Shown here: positions 50,298 to 61,143 of the stretch, piece after piece
Layout: the number at the start of each line of letters is the position of its first letter
Numbering within the stretch: position 1 is the stretch's first letter
Program-made: the position numbers and the translations under genes
NCBI GenBank assembly: GCA_900318395.1
Contig: ONKL01000001.1
Span: 1-64,000 of the forward strand
Source of the DNA: an uncultured Prevotella sp.
Lineage (GTDB): Bacteria > Bacteroidota > Bacteroidia > Bacteroidales > Bacteroidaceae
Direction of reading: 5' to 3'
DNA: 64,000 nt
The notes under the pieces: model-generated
The model's database searches: none
What the model saw: only the letters and a program-made list of their open reading frames with translations
What the model was told of the DNA's origin: nothing

Positions 50298-53200
50298 ATG
50301 AAGAAGATTCTTGGTCTTGACTTAGGTACAAACAGTATTGGATGGGCAATCGTTGAGAGAGATGATAATAAAGGGAGCATCATAAAATCTGGTAGCAGAA
50401 TTATCCCTATGGACGTTGCTACACTTGGAGATTTTGCAAGTGGAAATACAAAATCTCAGACAGCTGAACGTACATCGAAACGTACCGCAAGAAGAATGAG
50501 AGAGCGTTTCCTTCTTCGCAGAGAAAGACTTCATAGACTATTACACTTATTGGGGTTCCTCCCTAAGCATTATGAAGAAAGAATAGGTTGGGATTTGGAT
50601 AATGATCGCAAGCATTATGGAACATTCGTAGATGGTGAAGAGCCAAAAATTGCATGGATAATGAATGATAACAAGAAATTTGAGTTTGTTTTCCAATCTT
50701 CATTCCATGAAATGCTTGAAGATTTCAAGAAATATCACCCAGTAATTATTTCTGATAAAAAAAAGATACCATATGACTGGACTTTATACTATCTTCGCCA
50801 GAAAGCCCTCACTCAACCCATCAGCAAAGAAGAACTTGCTTGGATTATCCTTAATTTCAATCAAAAGCGAGGCTACAATCAACAACGAGATGAAATTCTA
50901 GAAACCTCTGACGATAAGAAAGAGGAGTATATGTGCCTGACCGTGAGTAGTGTTACTCCAGATGAAGGAGCAAAAGGCAAAGACATTTGGTACAATATCC
51001 GTTTTGAGAACAGTGATATCATTTATAGAAGGAAAAGTAAGTATCCTTTGAATTGGGTTGGAAAGAAACGAAATATCATTGTAACCACCAAACTCGATGA
51101 AGAAGGCAATCCGAAACTAAAGAAAGATGGCAGCATTGACTATAGCGTAAAGTCACCAAATGATAATGACTGGGCTTTATTGAAGATTAAGACAGAGCAA
51201 GACCTTAAAGCGTCTCATCAGACTGTTGGCCAGTATATCTATGCCGCCCTATTGGCTAATCCGTCAGAAAAAATTAGGGGTGGACTTGTTAAAACTATTG
51301 AGCGTGATTTCTATAAGGACGAGTTAGAGAAGATTCTTCAGAAACAAAGCGAATTCCATGCTGAACTGAAAGACCGCAGTCTATATGAGCATTGTATCAA
51401 AGAGCTCTATCGTAATAATGAGACCCATCGCAATAATATTGCCAAGAATGACTTCACCTATTTAATACTAGAAGATACACTGTTCTATCAGCGACCCTTA
51501 AAAAGCAAGAAGTCGCTTATTGACGATTGTCCTTATGAAAGCCATCAAGGAATTGATAAGGAAACTGGCGAAATTTGTACTTATCCTCTGAAGTGTATTG
51601 CCAAATCGAATCCATATTTCCAAGAATACCGGGTATGGAAATTCCTGTCCGACTTACGGATCATTGCAAATACCAAAGAAATCAATGGTCATATCCATGC
51701 AGATGTAGATATAACCAACGAGCTTTTGCCTGACAATAAAAGCTGGAGCCATTTATTTGCTTGGCTAAATGACAAAGGACACATCACCCAAGGTGACTTA
51801 TTGACTTATCTTGGCATAAAGAGAAAGGAACAGAGTAAGTTCAGATGGAATTATGTAGCAGACAAGCACTATCCCATGAACGCCACTCGCCACGCTATAT
51901 TAAATAGGATGAAAGATAGTGAGGAATTGAGCAGAGATATGGAACAGGCCATTTGGCACCTGCTTTATTCTACCACATCAAAAGCTGAAATTGACAAATC
52001 ACTATCACCATCTGACAATCCAAAAGGGATATTCAAAAAACTAATAGAGACTGGAATTTCTGTAGAATCGATAGAAAAGATTAAAACCATAAAGTTGCCC
52101 GATGAAGGCTATGGTGGCTATTCTGAAAAAGCCATCAAGAAGCTATTACCTTTAATGAGATGTGGGGAGTTCTGGGATGAACGTAATATACATCCTGCAA
52201 CCTTGAAACGCATCAAGGAATACCAGACAGGAAATTGCATGGACGATTTCTCAGAGAGAGTGAAACAGCTCATGTCAACAATGATCGACATCCATTCCTA
52301 TCAAAGACTGCCAGAATGGCTGGCTTGCTATGTTGTTTATGGAAAACATAGTGAGGCGAATGATATTGTGAAGTGGAAAACTCCTGATGATATCAACATC
52401 TATCTCAACAATTTCAAGCAGCATTCACTTCGTAATCCTATTGTAGAGAGTGTTATCTTGGAAACCCTACGCGTTGTGAGGGATATATGGAAACGCTATG
52501 GTAACATGGACGAGATTCATATTGAGATGGGACGTGATCTGAAAAATCCGAGTGACAAAAGAGCCCAGATTACTCAGCGTGTGCTCCAAAACGAAAACAC
52601 CAACATCAGAATAAAAACGCTTCTTGCTGAATTCTTGGCTGAAGAGTACAAGATAGACAATGTACGCCCCCACTCTCCTAGCCAGCAAGACCTGCTTCGT
52701 ATCTATGAAGAAGACGTTCTTGCTCACAACGAGCCTGATGAAGAAATTCAAAATATCATCAACAATCTTTCGAACCCGACTAAACAACCATCACGCACTC
52801 AAGTGCTTCGATACAAATGTTGGCTCGACCAGAAGTACTGTTCTCCCTACACAGGACAGCCAATACCACTTTCAAGGCTCTTTACCTCTGATTATGAGAT
52901 AGAGCACATTATCCCACAATCAAGATACTTTGATGACTCTTTCTCAAACAAAGTCATTTGCGAATCGGAAGTCAACAAGCTTAAAGACAATCAATTGGGC
53001 TATGAGTTCATCAAACGGCATCACGGCCAGACTGTCCAAATTGCATCTGGAAGAATGGTCAGAGTGTTGGAGGTCGATCAATATGAACAATTAGTTAAAA
53101 ACATTTTTGCCCAAAATAAGAGAAGAAAACTTCTGATGGATGACATTCCTGCTGAATTCATTCAGCGACAGCTTAACGATAGCCGCTATATCAGTAAGGT

Positions 53201-54895
53201 GGTGAAGGGACTGCTGTCTAATATCGTCAGAACCACTGATGAGGATGGTAACCTTGAACGCGAGGCTATTTCTAAGAATGTCATTACCTGTAATGGTTCT
53301 GTCACTACTCGTCTGAAACGCGATTGGGGATTAGCTGAAGTATGGAATGCCATAGTGCTGCCACGTTTCCAACGACTGAACAAGATTACAGGCAGAGATT
53401 GCTTTACTGCTCTGAATTCTCATCATCAGGAGATACCCGCTATGCCTTTGGAACTTCAAAAGGGTTTCAGTATCAAACGCATAGACCATCGTCACCATGC
53501 CCTTGATGCTATTGTAATTGCTTGCACTACGAGGGACCACGTAAACCTGCTAAACAACGAGTCTGCCCTCCCAGAAAACCAAGCAAACAAACATGCGCTT
53601 TCGCACAAGCTCCGTCATTGCGAAGAGGTTGTAATCAATGGTAAGAAACGAACAGTTTACAAAGAGTTTCTGATGCCTTGGAATGCATTTAAGTCCGATA
53701 CATTCAATTCACTACAGGAGATTGTTGTTAGTTTCAAGCAGAATCTTCGCGTGCTAACCCAGGCCACCAATCTTTATACAAAATATATGGATGACGAGAA
53801 GAAGCAACAGGCTCAACATAGTCCAGACCATTTTGCCATTCGTAAGTCTTTGCATAAAGACACCGTGTTTGGTCATGTTAACCTACAGCGCATCACTACC
53901 GTTAAGTTGAAAGATGCTCTCAAGAACGTTAATCGGATTGTGGATAAGCGCCTCAAAAAGAAGATAAAGGAACTTGTCTGCAAGCATTATAACGAGAAAC
54001 AACTATTGGTATATTTTAAAGACTATGCCTACGAATGGAAGGGATATGACTTCAACAAAGTAAAGGTTTTCTACTATACCGATGAGAAAGAAATGATGGT
54101 AGCCACTCGTTTCTGCAATGACCTTGTTAGTGTATTCAGTGGAAAGACAAAGAAACAGGATATTGAAAAGACCATCGAGCAAATTACAGACACAGGTATA
54201 CAACGTATCCTCACCAACTACCTCAATGCAAATCTAGAACAGATAGAATATGCTTTCTCTGCTGATGGACTGGAGAAAATGAATGAGAATATTGCTACAT
54301 ATAATAACGGAAAACAGCATAAACCAATATTCAAAGTACGGTTATTCCAACCTAAGGGTAATAAATTCCAAGTTGGTCAAACAGGGAATAACAGTAAGAA
54401 GTTTGTTGTTGCTGATGCAGGAACAAATCTATTCTTTGCTGTATATCAGACTTCAGATGGGAACAGAAAGTTCAAAACTATTCCGTTGGAAGAGGTTTTA
54501 GCAAGAATGAAGATGAGACTACATCCTGTCAATGAAACTGATGAAGAGGGCAACACATTACTCTTCAGTATTTCTCCTAATGACATGGTATATCTTCCAA
54601 CACCAGACGAGCTTTCTGATGGGCATATTAATAAAGAGAATATTGACGCGAATAGAGTCTATAGATTTGTAGATAGCAGTGGGACTACCGCGAACTTTGT
54701 TCCGTCAAAAATAGCCAACGTTATTTATCATCTAAAGAAAGATCAGGCAGAACTATTCTGTCAAGGCGATACTATCCAAGATGAATTAGGTAAAGGAAGT
54801 CCTCAATCAAAGAATCAAAAAGCAATCACAGGTGAAATGGTCAAAGACCTTTGTGTTCCACTCATAGTTAGTCGAATTGGCGAAATAAAAATCAA

Positions 54896-54899
<4 letters not shown>
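50298..54899 (+). CDS. cas9: CRISPR-associated endonuclease Cas9, type II-C
   Basis: The 1533-residue protein cuts target DNA guided by crRNA and tracrRNA. RuvC-I is MKKILGLDLGTNSIGWAI with Asp8. The Arg-rich bridge helix is TSKRTARRMRERFLLRRERL. RuvC-II is IHIEMGRDL with Glu near 743, the HNH has EIEHIIPQS with His near 870, and RuvC-III is RHHALDAIVIA with His near 1067 and Asp near 1070. All catalytic residues are present. It is long for II-C. The segment is visibly more A+T rich than the flanks, which suggests transfer. Its stop overlaps the start of the damaged cas1. Confidence 0.96.
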
Positions 54900-55972
<1,073 letters not shown>

Positions 55973-56010
55973 AAAAGGAGGAATCCATTCTTTCATGGAA
56001 ACCTCCTTTT
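55973..56010. terminator. Bidirectional terminator between cas2 and the array
   Basis: AAAAGGAGG and CCTCCTTTT plus an inner TCCA/TGGA pair form a stem directly after the cas2 stop. The cas operon and the minus-strand array transcripts converge here. From 56011 to 56080 I see only A+T-rich sequence. Confidence 0.85.
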
Positions 56011-56080
56011 ACTTTGCACCATTTTTCATTTTCTAATTATCTCTGCAATAAACTGATTCTCAGTTATTTATTGAAATTGA

Positions 56081-56664
56081 GCTGTCTATGCAGGTGCAAA
56101 GATACTAATTTTTTAGCAAATCACAACTTAATTTCGCGTACTGACACCAGTATAAAAGCTGTCTATGCAGGTGCAAAGATACTAATTTTTTAGCAAATCA
56201 CAACATCAAGCCCTACATGCTGCTGCATGGCACGCTGTCTATGCAGGTGCAAAGATACTAATTTTTTAGCAAATCACAACCAATCCGTGTCCATCTTCAG
56301 CATGTCGATGGTTGTCTATGCAGGTGCAAAGATACTAATTTTTTAGCAAATCACAACACGGTGGATGCAGCGATTTTTCGCATAACGTTGTCTATGCAGG
56401 TGCAAAGATACTAATTTTTTAGCAAATCACAACTTGGTCTAAGTGGAATGATTGGAAGTTGAAGTTGTCTATGCAGGTGCAAAGATACTAATTTTTTAGC
56501 AAATCACAACCCTCAAAGTACTCTCCCAGTGGATCATCCTGTTGTCTATGCAGGTGCAAAGATACTAATTTTTTAGCAAATCACAACTATTAGCCAGCTT
56601 GAATTTGTTCCCCAGGAGTTGTCTATGCAGGTGCAAAGATACTAATTTTTTAGCAAATCACAAC
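56081..56664 (-). CRISPR. CRISPR array: 8 repeats of 47 bp, 7 spacers of 29-30 bp
   Basis: Repeats start at 56081, 56158, 56234, 56311, 56387, 56464, 56541 and 56618. On the plus strand each begins GTTGTCTATG and ends AGCAAATCACAAC. The first three have GCTG instead of GTTG. The tracrRNA anti-repeat shows that crRNA is read from the minus strand, so the right end is leader-proximal and the variant repeats are the old end. Each repeat holds GTTG-N19-TATCTTTG on the minus strand, a promoter that would start RNA about 10 nt before the following spacer. Confidence 0.97.
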
Positions 56665-56690
56665 ACGATGTAGATGATTTCGGGAATCAG

Positions 56691-56737
56691 GGGGACAGAT
56701 TCTGTTTTAATCTCCAAATAAAAGAGAATCTGTCCCC
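56691..56737. repeat. GGGGACAGATTCT inverted repeat at the leader side of the array
   Basis: GGGGACAGATTCT (56691-56703) and AGAATCTGTCCCC (56725-56737) are perfect 13-bp inverted repeats with a 21-bp loop. They lie 26 bp beyond the last repeat, where a CRISPR leader would be expected. Similar palindromes are REP-like in other bacteria, from memory. Confidence 0.85.
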
Positions 56738-56809
56738 TTGATCTGATGTGCCCTCATGATTCGAAATTGAGGGACAACAACATGCCTTCATTAAAAATCT
56801 CCCCAATTA

Positions 56810-56841
56810 TTTGGCGCATTGGCAAATTATGTTTATCTTTG
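56810..56841 (+). promoter_or_regulatory. MNT gene promoter (TTTG-N20-TATCTTTG)
   Basis: A full-consensus promoter ends 12 bp before the ATG at 56854 and fixes that start. Confidence 0.85.
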
Positions 56842-56853
56842 CAGCGAGTAAAG

Positions 56854-57156
56854 ATGAATGATATGACAAAAGACGAATGTATCAAACTCCTCAGGAAGTG
56901 TATGAACATACTTAAAGATAAGTATGGCATAACGTCTTTGTCCCTTTTTGGTTCAACGGCAAGAGGTGAACAGAAGGAAGGTAGTGATATTGATTTGTTT
57001 GTAGATACTGAAACTGCTAATCCATTCTTATTGATGGATGCCAAAGAGTTCTTAGAGAAAGAAACGGGCACTCCTGTTGATATTATTCGTAACCACCAGA
57101 ATCTGAATCCTCGTTTAAGAAAACGCATATTAAAGGATGGAATCTTTAGCTTCTGA
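56854..57156 (+). CDS. MNT-type minimal nucleotidyltransferase
   Basis: The 100-residue protein has the nucleotidyltransferase signature SLFGSTARGEQKEGSDIDLFVD (GS...DxD). Minimal nucleotidyltransferases of this type are often the MNT half of HEPN-MNT toxin-antitoxin pairs, where they AMPylate the HEPN toxin. No HEPN gene is present. Only an 18-codon remnant-like frame (KQKEAIRFFIEELSTKA) follows at about 57155-57208. The open frame extends upstream to 56746, but the promoter lies within that extension. Confidence 0.8.
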   Translation: MNDMTKDECIKLLRKCMNILKDKYGITSLSLFGSTARGEQKEGSDIDLFVDTETANPFLLMDAKEFLEKETGTPVDIIRNHQNLNPRLRKRILKDGIFSF

Positions 57157-57216
57157 AACAAAAGGAAGCCATCCGCTTTTTCATTGAAGAGTTGTCAACA
57201 AAAGCTTAAGTTTCTT

Positions 57217-57224
57217 TATCTTTG
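57217..57224 (+). promoter_or_regulatory. Promoter -7 element for the secreted hypothetical protein
   Basis: TATCTTTG lies 26 bp before the ATG at 57251. A GTTG is 22 bp upstream. The earlier ATG at 57230 would coincide with the transcription start, so 57251 is preferred. Confidence 0.6.
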
Positions 57225-57250
57225 CTGCGATGTTTGAATGGTTCCAACAC

Positions 57251-58063
57251 ATGAAATACTGTATCATCCTGCTCGCTTTGTTCTGCGGCCTGAATGGGTA
57301 TGCTCAGGACGAGGATGATATCGCACGCTCGATTAATCTGACGGAGGTGGTGGTGCTGGCTGATGGCATGACCTTCGAGGAATACCTGTTGAAGCAGGTG
57401 CTGGCTAATGCCAAACCGCTGAAGGAGCGAATACAGACGCTGAGATATTCTGTGACGTGCCAGCTGGAGAAGGACATGGACCTGAAGAAGTTTCCTCACC
57501 GTCGTACCATCACTTTCGCAGCCCGTCTGGCTGGTTATGGCCCCATCGTTTCTGCCCTCAGGGAGCATAAGCATTTCGGCATTACGATGGCTGAGGATGT
57601 GCTCTTCAACAAGGGAAAGATAACGACCTCGAATGTCAGGATGGTGGAGATGAAGCAGGAGCTTACGCAGAAGCAGATCGACTCGTTTCTGAAACACGAC
57701 GGCATGATGAGCACTAACGTATATGACAAATTCTATAAGAAGGTGCGCGAGAAGGTGAAGGAACTGCAGAAGAAGCGCAAGAGGGGGGAGGACACGGGCT
57801 TGAGATATAGCGGCAGCTATACTGACGGCAAGCGGACTTACTACATCGTGGAGCTCGACAAAATGAAGGTTCACATTGCAGACGGCTGTTGGCAGATTTC
57901 ACGCATCAGCTATATTGAGGGGCAGAACAACATGTACTATGAATGCAAGGAAATCAAGCCTGGCGTGTTCTTGCTGTCTCATGGCAATGCCAAACTGTTC
58001 CTTGACAAAGAAAAATGGCCTAAGGGCTATATCTCGATGATTATGAAATACAGCTATCACTAA
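57251..58063 (+). CDS. Secreted hypothetical protein
   Basis: The 270-residue protein starts with a signal peptide (MKYCIILLALFCGLNGYAQ). Its first mature part, INLTEVVVLADGMTFEEYLLKQVLANAKPLKER, recalls the N-terminal region of Bacteroidetes carboxypeptidase-like or DUF4369-type surface proteins, but I cannot assign a family. A Lys-rich helix lies near residues 160-180. It converges with the CotH gene with a 10-bp gap. Confidence 0.75.
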   Translation: MKYCIILLALFCGLNGYAQDEDDIARSINLTEVVVLADGMTFEEYLLKQVLANAKPLKERIQTLRYSVTCQLEKDMDLKKFPHRRTITFAARLAGYGPIVSALREHKHFGITMAEDVLFNKGKITTSNVRMVEMKQELTQKQIDSFLKHDGMMSTNVYDKFYKKVREKVKELQKKRKRGEDTGLRYSGSYTDGKRTYYIVELDKMKVHIADGCWQISRISYIEGQNNMYYECKEIKPGVFLLSHGNAKLFLDKEKWPKGYISMIMKYSYH

Positions 58064-58073
58064 AGAAAACGCA

Positions 58074-59483
58074 CTATTTAGCTACAAACTTCTTCCCGTT
58101 GATGAGATAAATGCCCTTTTGGGGTCTGACTACCCTCTGGCCTTGCAGATTGTAGATGATGCTGTCAGCATGAGGACCGACAGTTAGCGTCTGTATACCA
58201 CTGACTGACTCCGACATGGTCTCGACGGCACGATCCATCCACGCCTTTCGGCGAGTGAGCCACGAGATGATGCCCTGTGTACGCTCGCTGACTGTCCTGC
58301 GATCCTGATTCCACAACTGATTATCCAATTCTACTGATGCATCAAAGGCTGGTGCTTCTGCTGATGCAGCATAAGCCTCCAGATAACTGAAAAGATGATC
58401 GAAAATGGTGGGTGACAATTCCTTCCATTTGGCGACATAGGACTTGATAAATGCCTCATCTTCAAACAGATAATTATAGAAATACCAGCCTCCTCTATGA
58501 GCCATACTCCACTCTTCTTCATCGAGGAAGATCATGTCAAAATCCCAAAGCAGGGCAAAAGCGATTTTCGACTGCGCCGTCTGGTCGTACTTCGCCAAAT
58601 AGTAGTTGGCACCAGCCGCATCCTTACTCCCTAAGATGTCGTGCAGCATTATCCAGGTCACGAACGAGTTCACGTCGATATAATCGGCATAGGTGCCATC
58701 CCTCATCGCGTCCTCAGCCTGATGAATCATCGCCGTGAAGTAATCCTGCTGTTCCTCGCTAATCTCCTTGGCATCAGGGTATTTGAAGGTATAGTGCATA
58801 GAGATCGACTCACGCGTACTTTCCACGTAGACATCCTCGTTCCACCAATAGGCATCGTATTCGAAGATATAGCCCGACTTATCTACATTCAGACGGCACG
58901 ACTTGTTTCTTTCGACGGATTCGCAGAGCATATACAGCCCCTTGTATTCGCCATTCAGAATCAGATTGACATACTGGTAGGAAGGTGTCCACTGCATGCC
59001 CGCCAGTTCGTTCAACTTGAAACCTGTCTTCGCGCTGAGACTCTCGTCGAGAATCAGCAGCCAGTCCTTGTCACCGTATTTCTCGTCGTCGCCTCGCAGC
59101 AGCAGGTCTGCCTTCTTCTGCAGTTTGATTTTGTAGGGCTTCTTCTTAGCCCATGCCGTAGTATTTCCCCTGATTTTCAGGGTGATACCGCTCTCATCTT
59201 TCAGATAGTCGCCGCTGTCGAAGAGCTGTTCCTTGCCTTTAGTCATCCTCAGTCTGGCAGGCACCTTCGTGGCATTCTTGATACCATATCCCATAGCCCC
59301 TGCAGGTGGTGAGACGTTCTCGTAAGTCGGCATTTCTCCATCGACAGTCTCAATCTCGATGACTGTCAGACCTGTGTCATACACCTGTTGCAGACTGATG
59401 GCATCATCAGCCCTTGCGGCAGTTGCTATCCCTACAAACAGGAACAGCAGAACACGTCTGAAAAAAAGCCCTTTTCCTATCAC
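58074..59483 (-). CDS. Secreted CotH-family protein with C-terminal sorting-like domain
   Basis: The 469-residue protein has an N-terminal signal and the CotH kinase-like fold: LKIRGNTTAWAKKKPYKIKL, LNGEYKGLYMLCESVERNK and WDFDMIFLDEEEW. CotH proteins phosphorylate spore-coat proteins in Bacillus; the Bacteroidetes role is unknown. The last 35 residues (IYNLQGQRVVRPQKGIYLI) match the short C-terminal domain common on secreted Prevotella proteins. Confidence 0.85.
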   Translation of the reverse strand: MIGKGLFFRRVLLFLFVGIATAARADDAISLQQVYDTGLTVIEIETVDGEMPTYENVSPPAGAMGYGIKNATKVPARLRMTKGKEQLFDSGDYLKDESGITLKIRGNTTAWAKKKPYKIKLQKKADLLLRGDDEKYGDKDWLLILDESLSAKTGFKLNELAGMQWTPSYQYVNLILNGEYKGLYMLCESVERNKSCRLNVDKSGYIFEYDAYWWNEDVYVESTRESISMHYTFKYPDAKEISEEQQDYFTAMIHQAEDAMRDGTYADYIDVNSFVTWIMLHDILGSKDAAGANYYLAKYDQTAQSKIAFALLWDFDMIFLDEEEWSMAHRGGWYFYNYLFEDEAFIKSYVAKWKELSPTIFDHLFSYLEAYAASAEAPAFDASVELDNQLWNQDRRTVSERTQGIISWLTRRKAWMDRAVETMSESVSGIQTLTVGPHADSIIYNLQGQRVVRPQKGIYLINGKKFVAK

Positions 59484-59486
59484 GTG

Positions 59487-60122
59487 TTAATCGTTCAGAA
59501 GCTTTTGGATCTCAGGGAAGACGGTCCAGTCTTCATTGTTGTGGGGACAGAGCGTCTGGATGCCCAACGACTGGGCTACTTTGACATTGGTCTCGCTATC
59601 GTCGATGAAAAGGGTCTCCTCTGGCAAGGCATGCTGGCCTTCGAGCATCATCTGGAATATCTCAGGGGCTGGCTTCATCACGCCACACTCATAGCTGAGA
59701 TAGAGTTTGTCGAAGAAATAGCTCATGGGGCGACCTTGGCTATCAAACGCAGGACTATCCGTCCACATGGTCATAAAGGGGTTCGTATTTGAAAGCAGAC
59801 ACACCTGATAGCCTTTTTCCCGCAGACGGAGAATCGTTTCAAGATTCTGCTGGGGCACATAGTCTACATACCCATGCCAAGCCTCAAAGCAGTCCTGCAG
59901 CGTGATTTCCTTTCCCGTCAGGCGACACATCTCCTCACGGAACTCCTCTTTCGAGATACGTCCTGACTCTAGATCGGCAAATACACCTTTCTGCTGATAG
60001 GCGTCTAAACGCTGGCGGGCATCACGGACTCCGATCTTTTCGAAGCCCTTAATACCTCCTTCGAGACTGAGTGCCAGCACTACACCCCCTAGGTCGAATG
60101 CGATGTTCTTAATCTGTTTCAC
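59487..60122 (-). CDS. HAD-superfamily hydrolase (phosphatase-like)
   Basis: The 211-residue protein has the HAD motifs FDLGGVV (Asp nucleophile), LLSNTN, KPAPEIF and FIDDSETNV. It resembles the small sugar-phosphate or FMN phosphatases with a helical cap. The frame stays open upstream to 60347 through the DMT gene, but a full promoter lies at 60139-60169, so the start is the GTG at 60122 just before KQIKNIAFDLGG. No ATG is available there. Confidence 0.85.
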   Translation of the reverse strand: MKQIKNIAFDLGGVVLALSLEGGIKGFEKIGVRDARQRLDAYQQKGVFADLESGRISKEEFREEMCRLTGKEITLQDCFEAWHGYVDYVPQQNLETILRLREKGYQVCLLSNTNPFMTMWTDSPAFDSQGRPMSYFFDKLYLSYECGVMKPAPEIFQMMLEGQHALPEETLFIDDSETNVKVAQSLGIQTLCPHNNEDWTVFPEIQKLLND

Positions 60123-60138
60123 TTTTACAAATTTGCTG

Positions 60139-60169
60139 CAAAAGTACGAATAACTGAGGACATTACAAA
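60139..60169 (-). promoter_or_regulatory. HAD gene promoter (TTTG-N19-TACTTTTG)
   Basis: A full-consensus minus-strand promoter ends 17 bp before the GTG start. It is internal to the tail of the preceding gene block, so the HAD gene has its own transcript. Confidence 0.82.
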
Positions 60170-60189
60170 ACAAAACCTGCTTTATTTTC

Positions 60190-61143
60190 TCAGATTCTGC
60201 GTTTCTTGTCAGCGAGGTACATGCCGATGAGGATGAGGGCGGTTCCGAGAAGGAAGTAGATGGTGATCTGTTCGGAGAGAATGGCCCAAGCGAAGAGGAT
60301 GGTGGTGACGGGGTTGAAATAGACGTAGTTGGTGGCGACGACGGCACCCAGTTTCTTCAGTACCCAATTCCAGGCTAAGAAACAGAGCATCGAGGCGACA
60401 CAACCCAGGAACAGCAGGTTAAGATAGACGGAGAGATCGAGCGAAAAGAGCGCTGAACTTGTAAAGACCGTTGCCTCTTCGGGTTTCCATAGGTAATAAG
60501 GTATCATGGCGAGCAGACCATAGATGAACACTTTACGCGTGACAAAGGCGGTATCGTACTTCAGATTGGCAGGAATCATCAGCATGGAGTAGAACCCCCA
60601 ACAGAGAGCCGCACCAAAGGCCAGCGAGTCGCCAAGGGGCGAAAGATGGAGCACGAAACGGCCGTTGAGCACCACGACGGTCACACCCAATGCTGCCATC
60701 AGCGAACCCAGCGCCTGGATACGTGTCAGTCGCAGCGAACGGAAGAAGAGCGATATCAGGAACGAAGCCACGAGGGGCGAGAGACTGACGATAAGCGAGG
60801 TGTTAGTGGTCGTGGTGTAGTTCATCGCAGAGTTCTCTGTCAGGAAATAGAGCGTACCTCCCGTGACGCCCAGAGCGAACATCAGCACCTCGTCTTGCCA
60901 GCATTTGGAAAACAACAGGAACGTCTTTCCCCTACCCTTCTGCATGATGAGCGAATAAGCGAGCAACAGCACGTAGGCAATGATAAAGCGGAGCGTGAAA
61001 ATCTGTGCAGGAGACAGTCCAGCCAAAAGCAGCATCTTCGTAGAGACGAAGGTGCTGCCCCAGATGGCTACTACCACGAAAGCGACGAGGTGGTATGTGA
61101 CGCTGGAACCTGTGCCCAGCAATGGCTTACTGCTTGATTTCAA
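60190..61143 (-). CDS. EamA-family (DMT) transporter
   Basis: The 317-residue protein has ten hydrophobic segments in two EamA repeats, with AIWGSTFVSTKMLLLAGLSP at the start of the first and a second repeat from about residue 155. It probably exports a metabolite. It overlaps the tyrA end by 17 bp, so it may be the last gene of the aromatic amino-acid operon and could export amino acids; this is inferred from position only. Confidence 0.88.
   Translation of the reverse strand: MKSSSKPLLGTGSSVTYHLVAFVVVAIWGSTFVSTKMLLLAGLSPAQIFTLRFIIAYVLLLAYSLIMQKGRGKTFLLFSKCWQDEVLMFALGVTGGTLYFLTENSAMNYTTTTNTSLIVSLSPLVASFLISLFFRSLRLTRIQALGSLMAALGVTVVVLNGRFVLHLSPLGDSLAFGAALCWGFYSMLMIPANLKYDTAFVTRKVFIYGLLAMIPYYLWKPEEATVFTSSALFSLDLSVYLNLLFLGCVASMLCFLAWNWVLKKLGAVVATNYVYFNPVTTILFAWAILSEQITIYFLLGTALILIGMYLADKKRRI

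Noticed and set aside
60123-60347. Longer start for the HAD hydrolase
   Set aside because: The Ser/Pro-rich extension is a shadow of the DMT gene and lies upstream of a full promoter.
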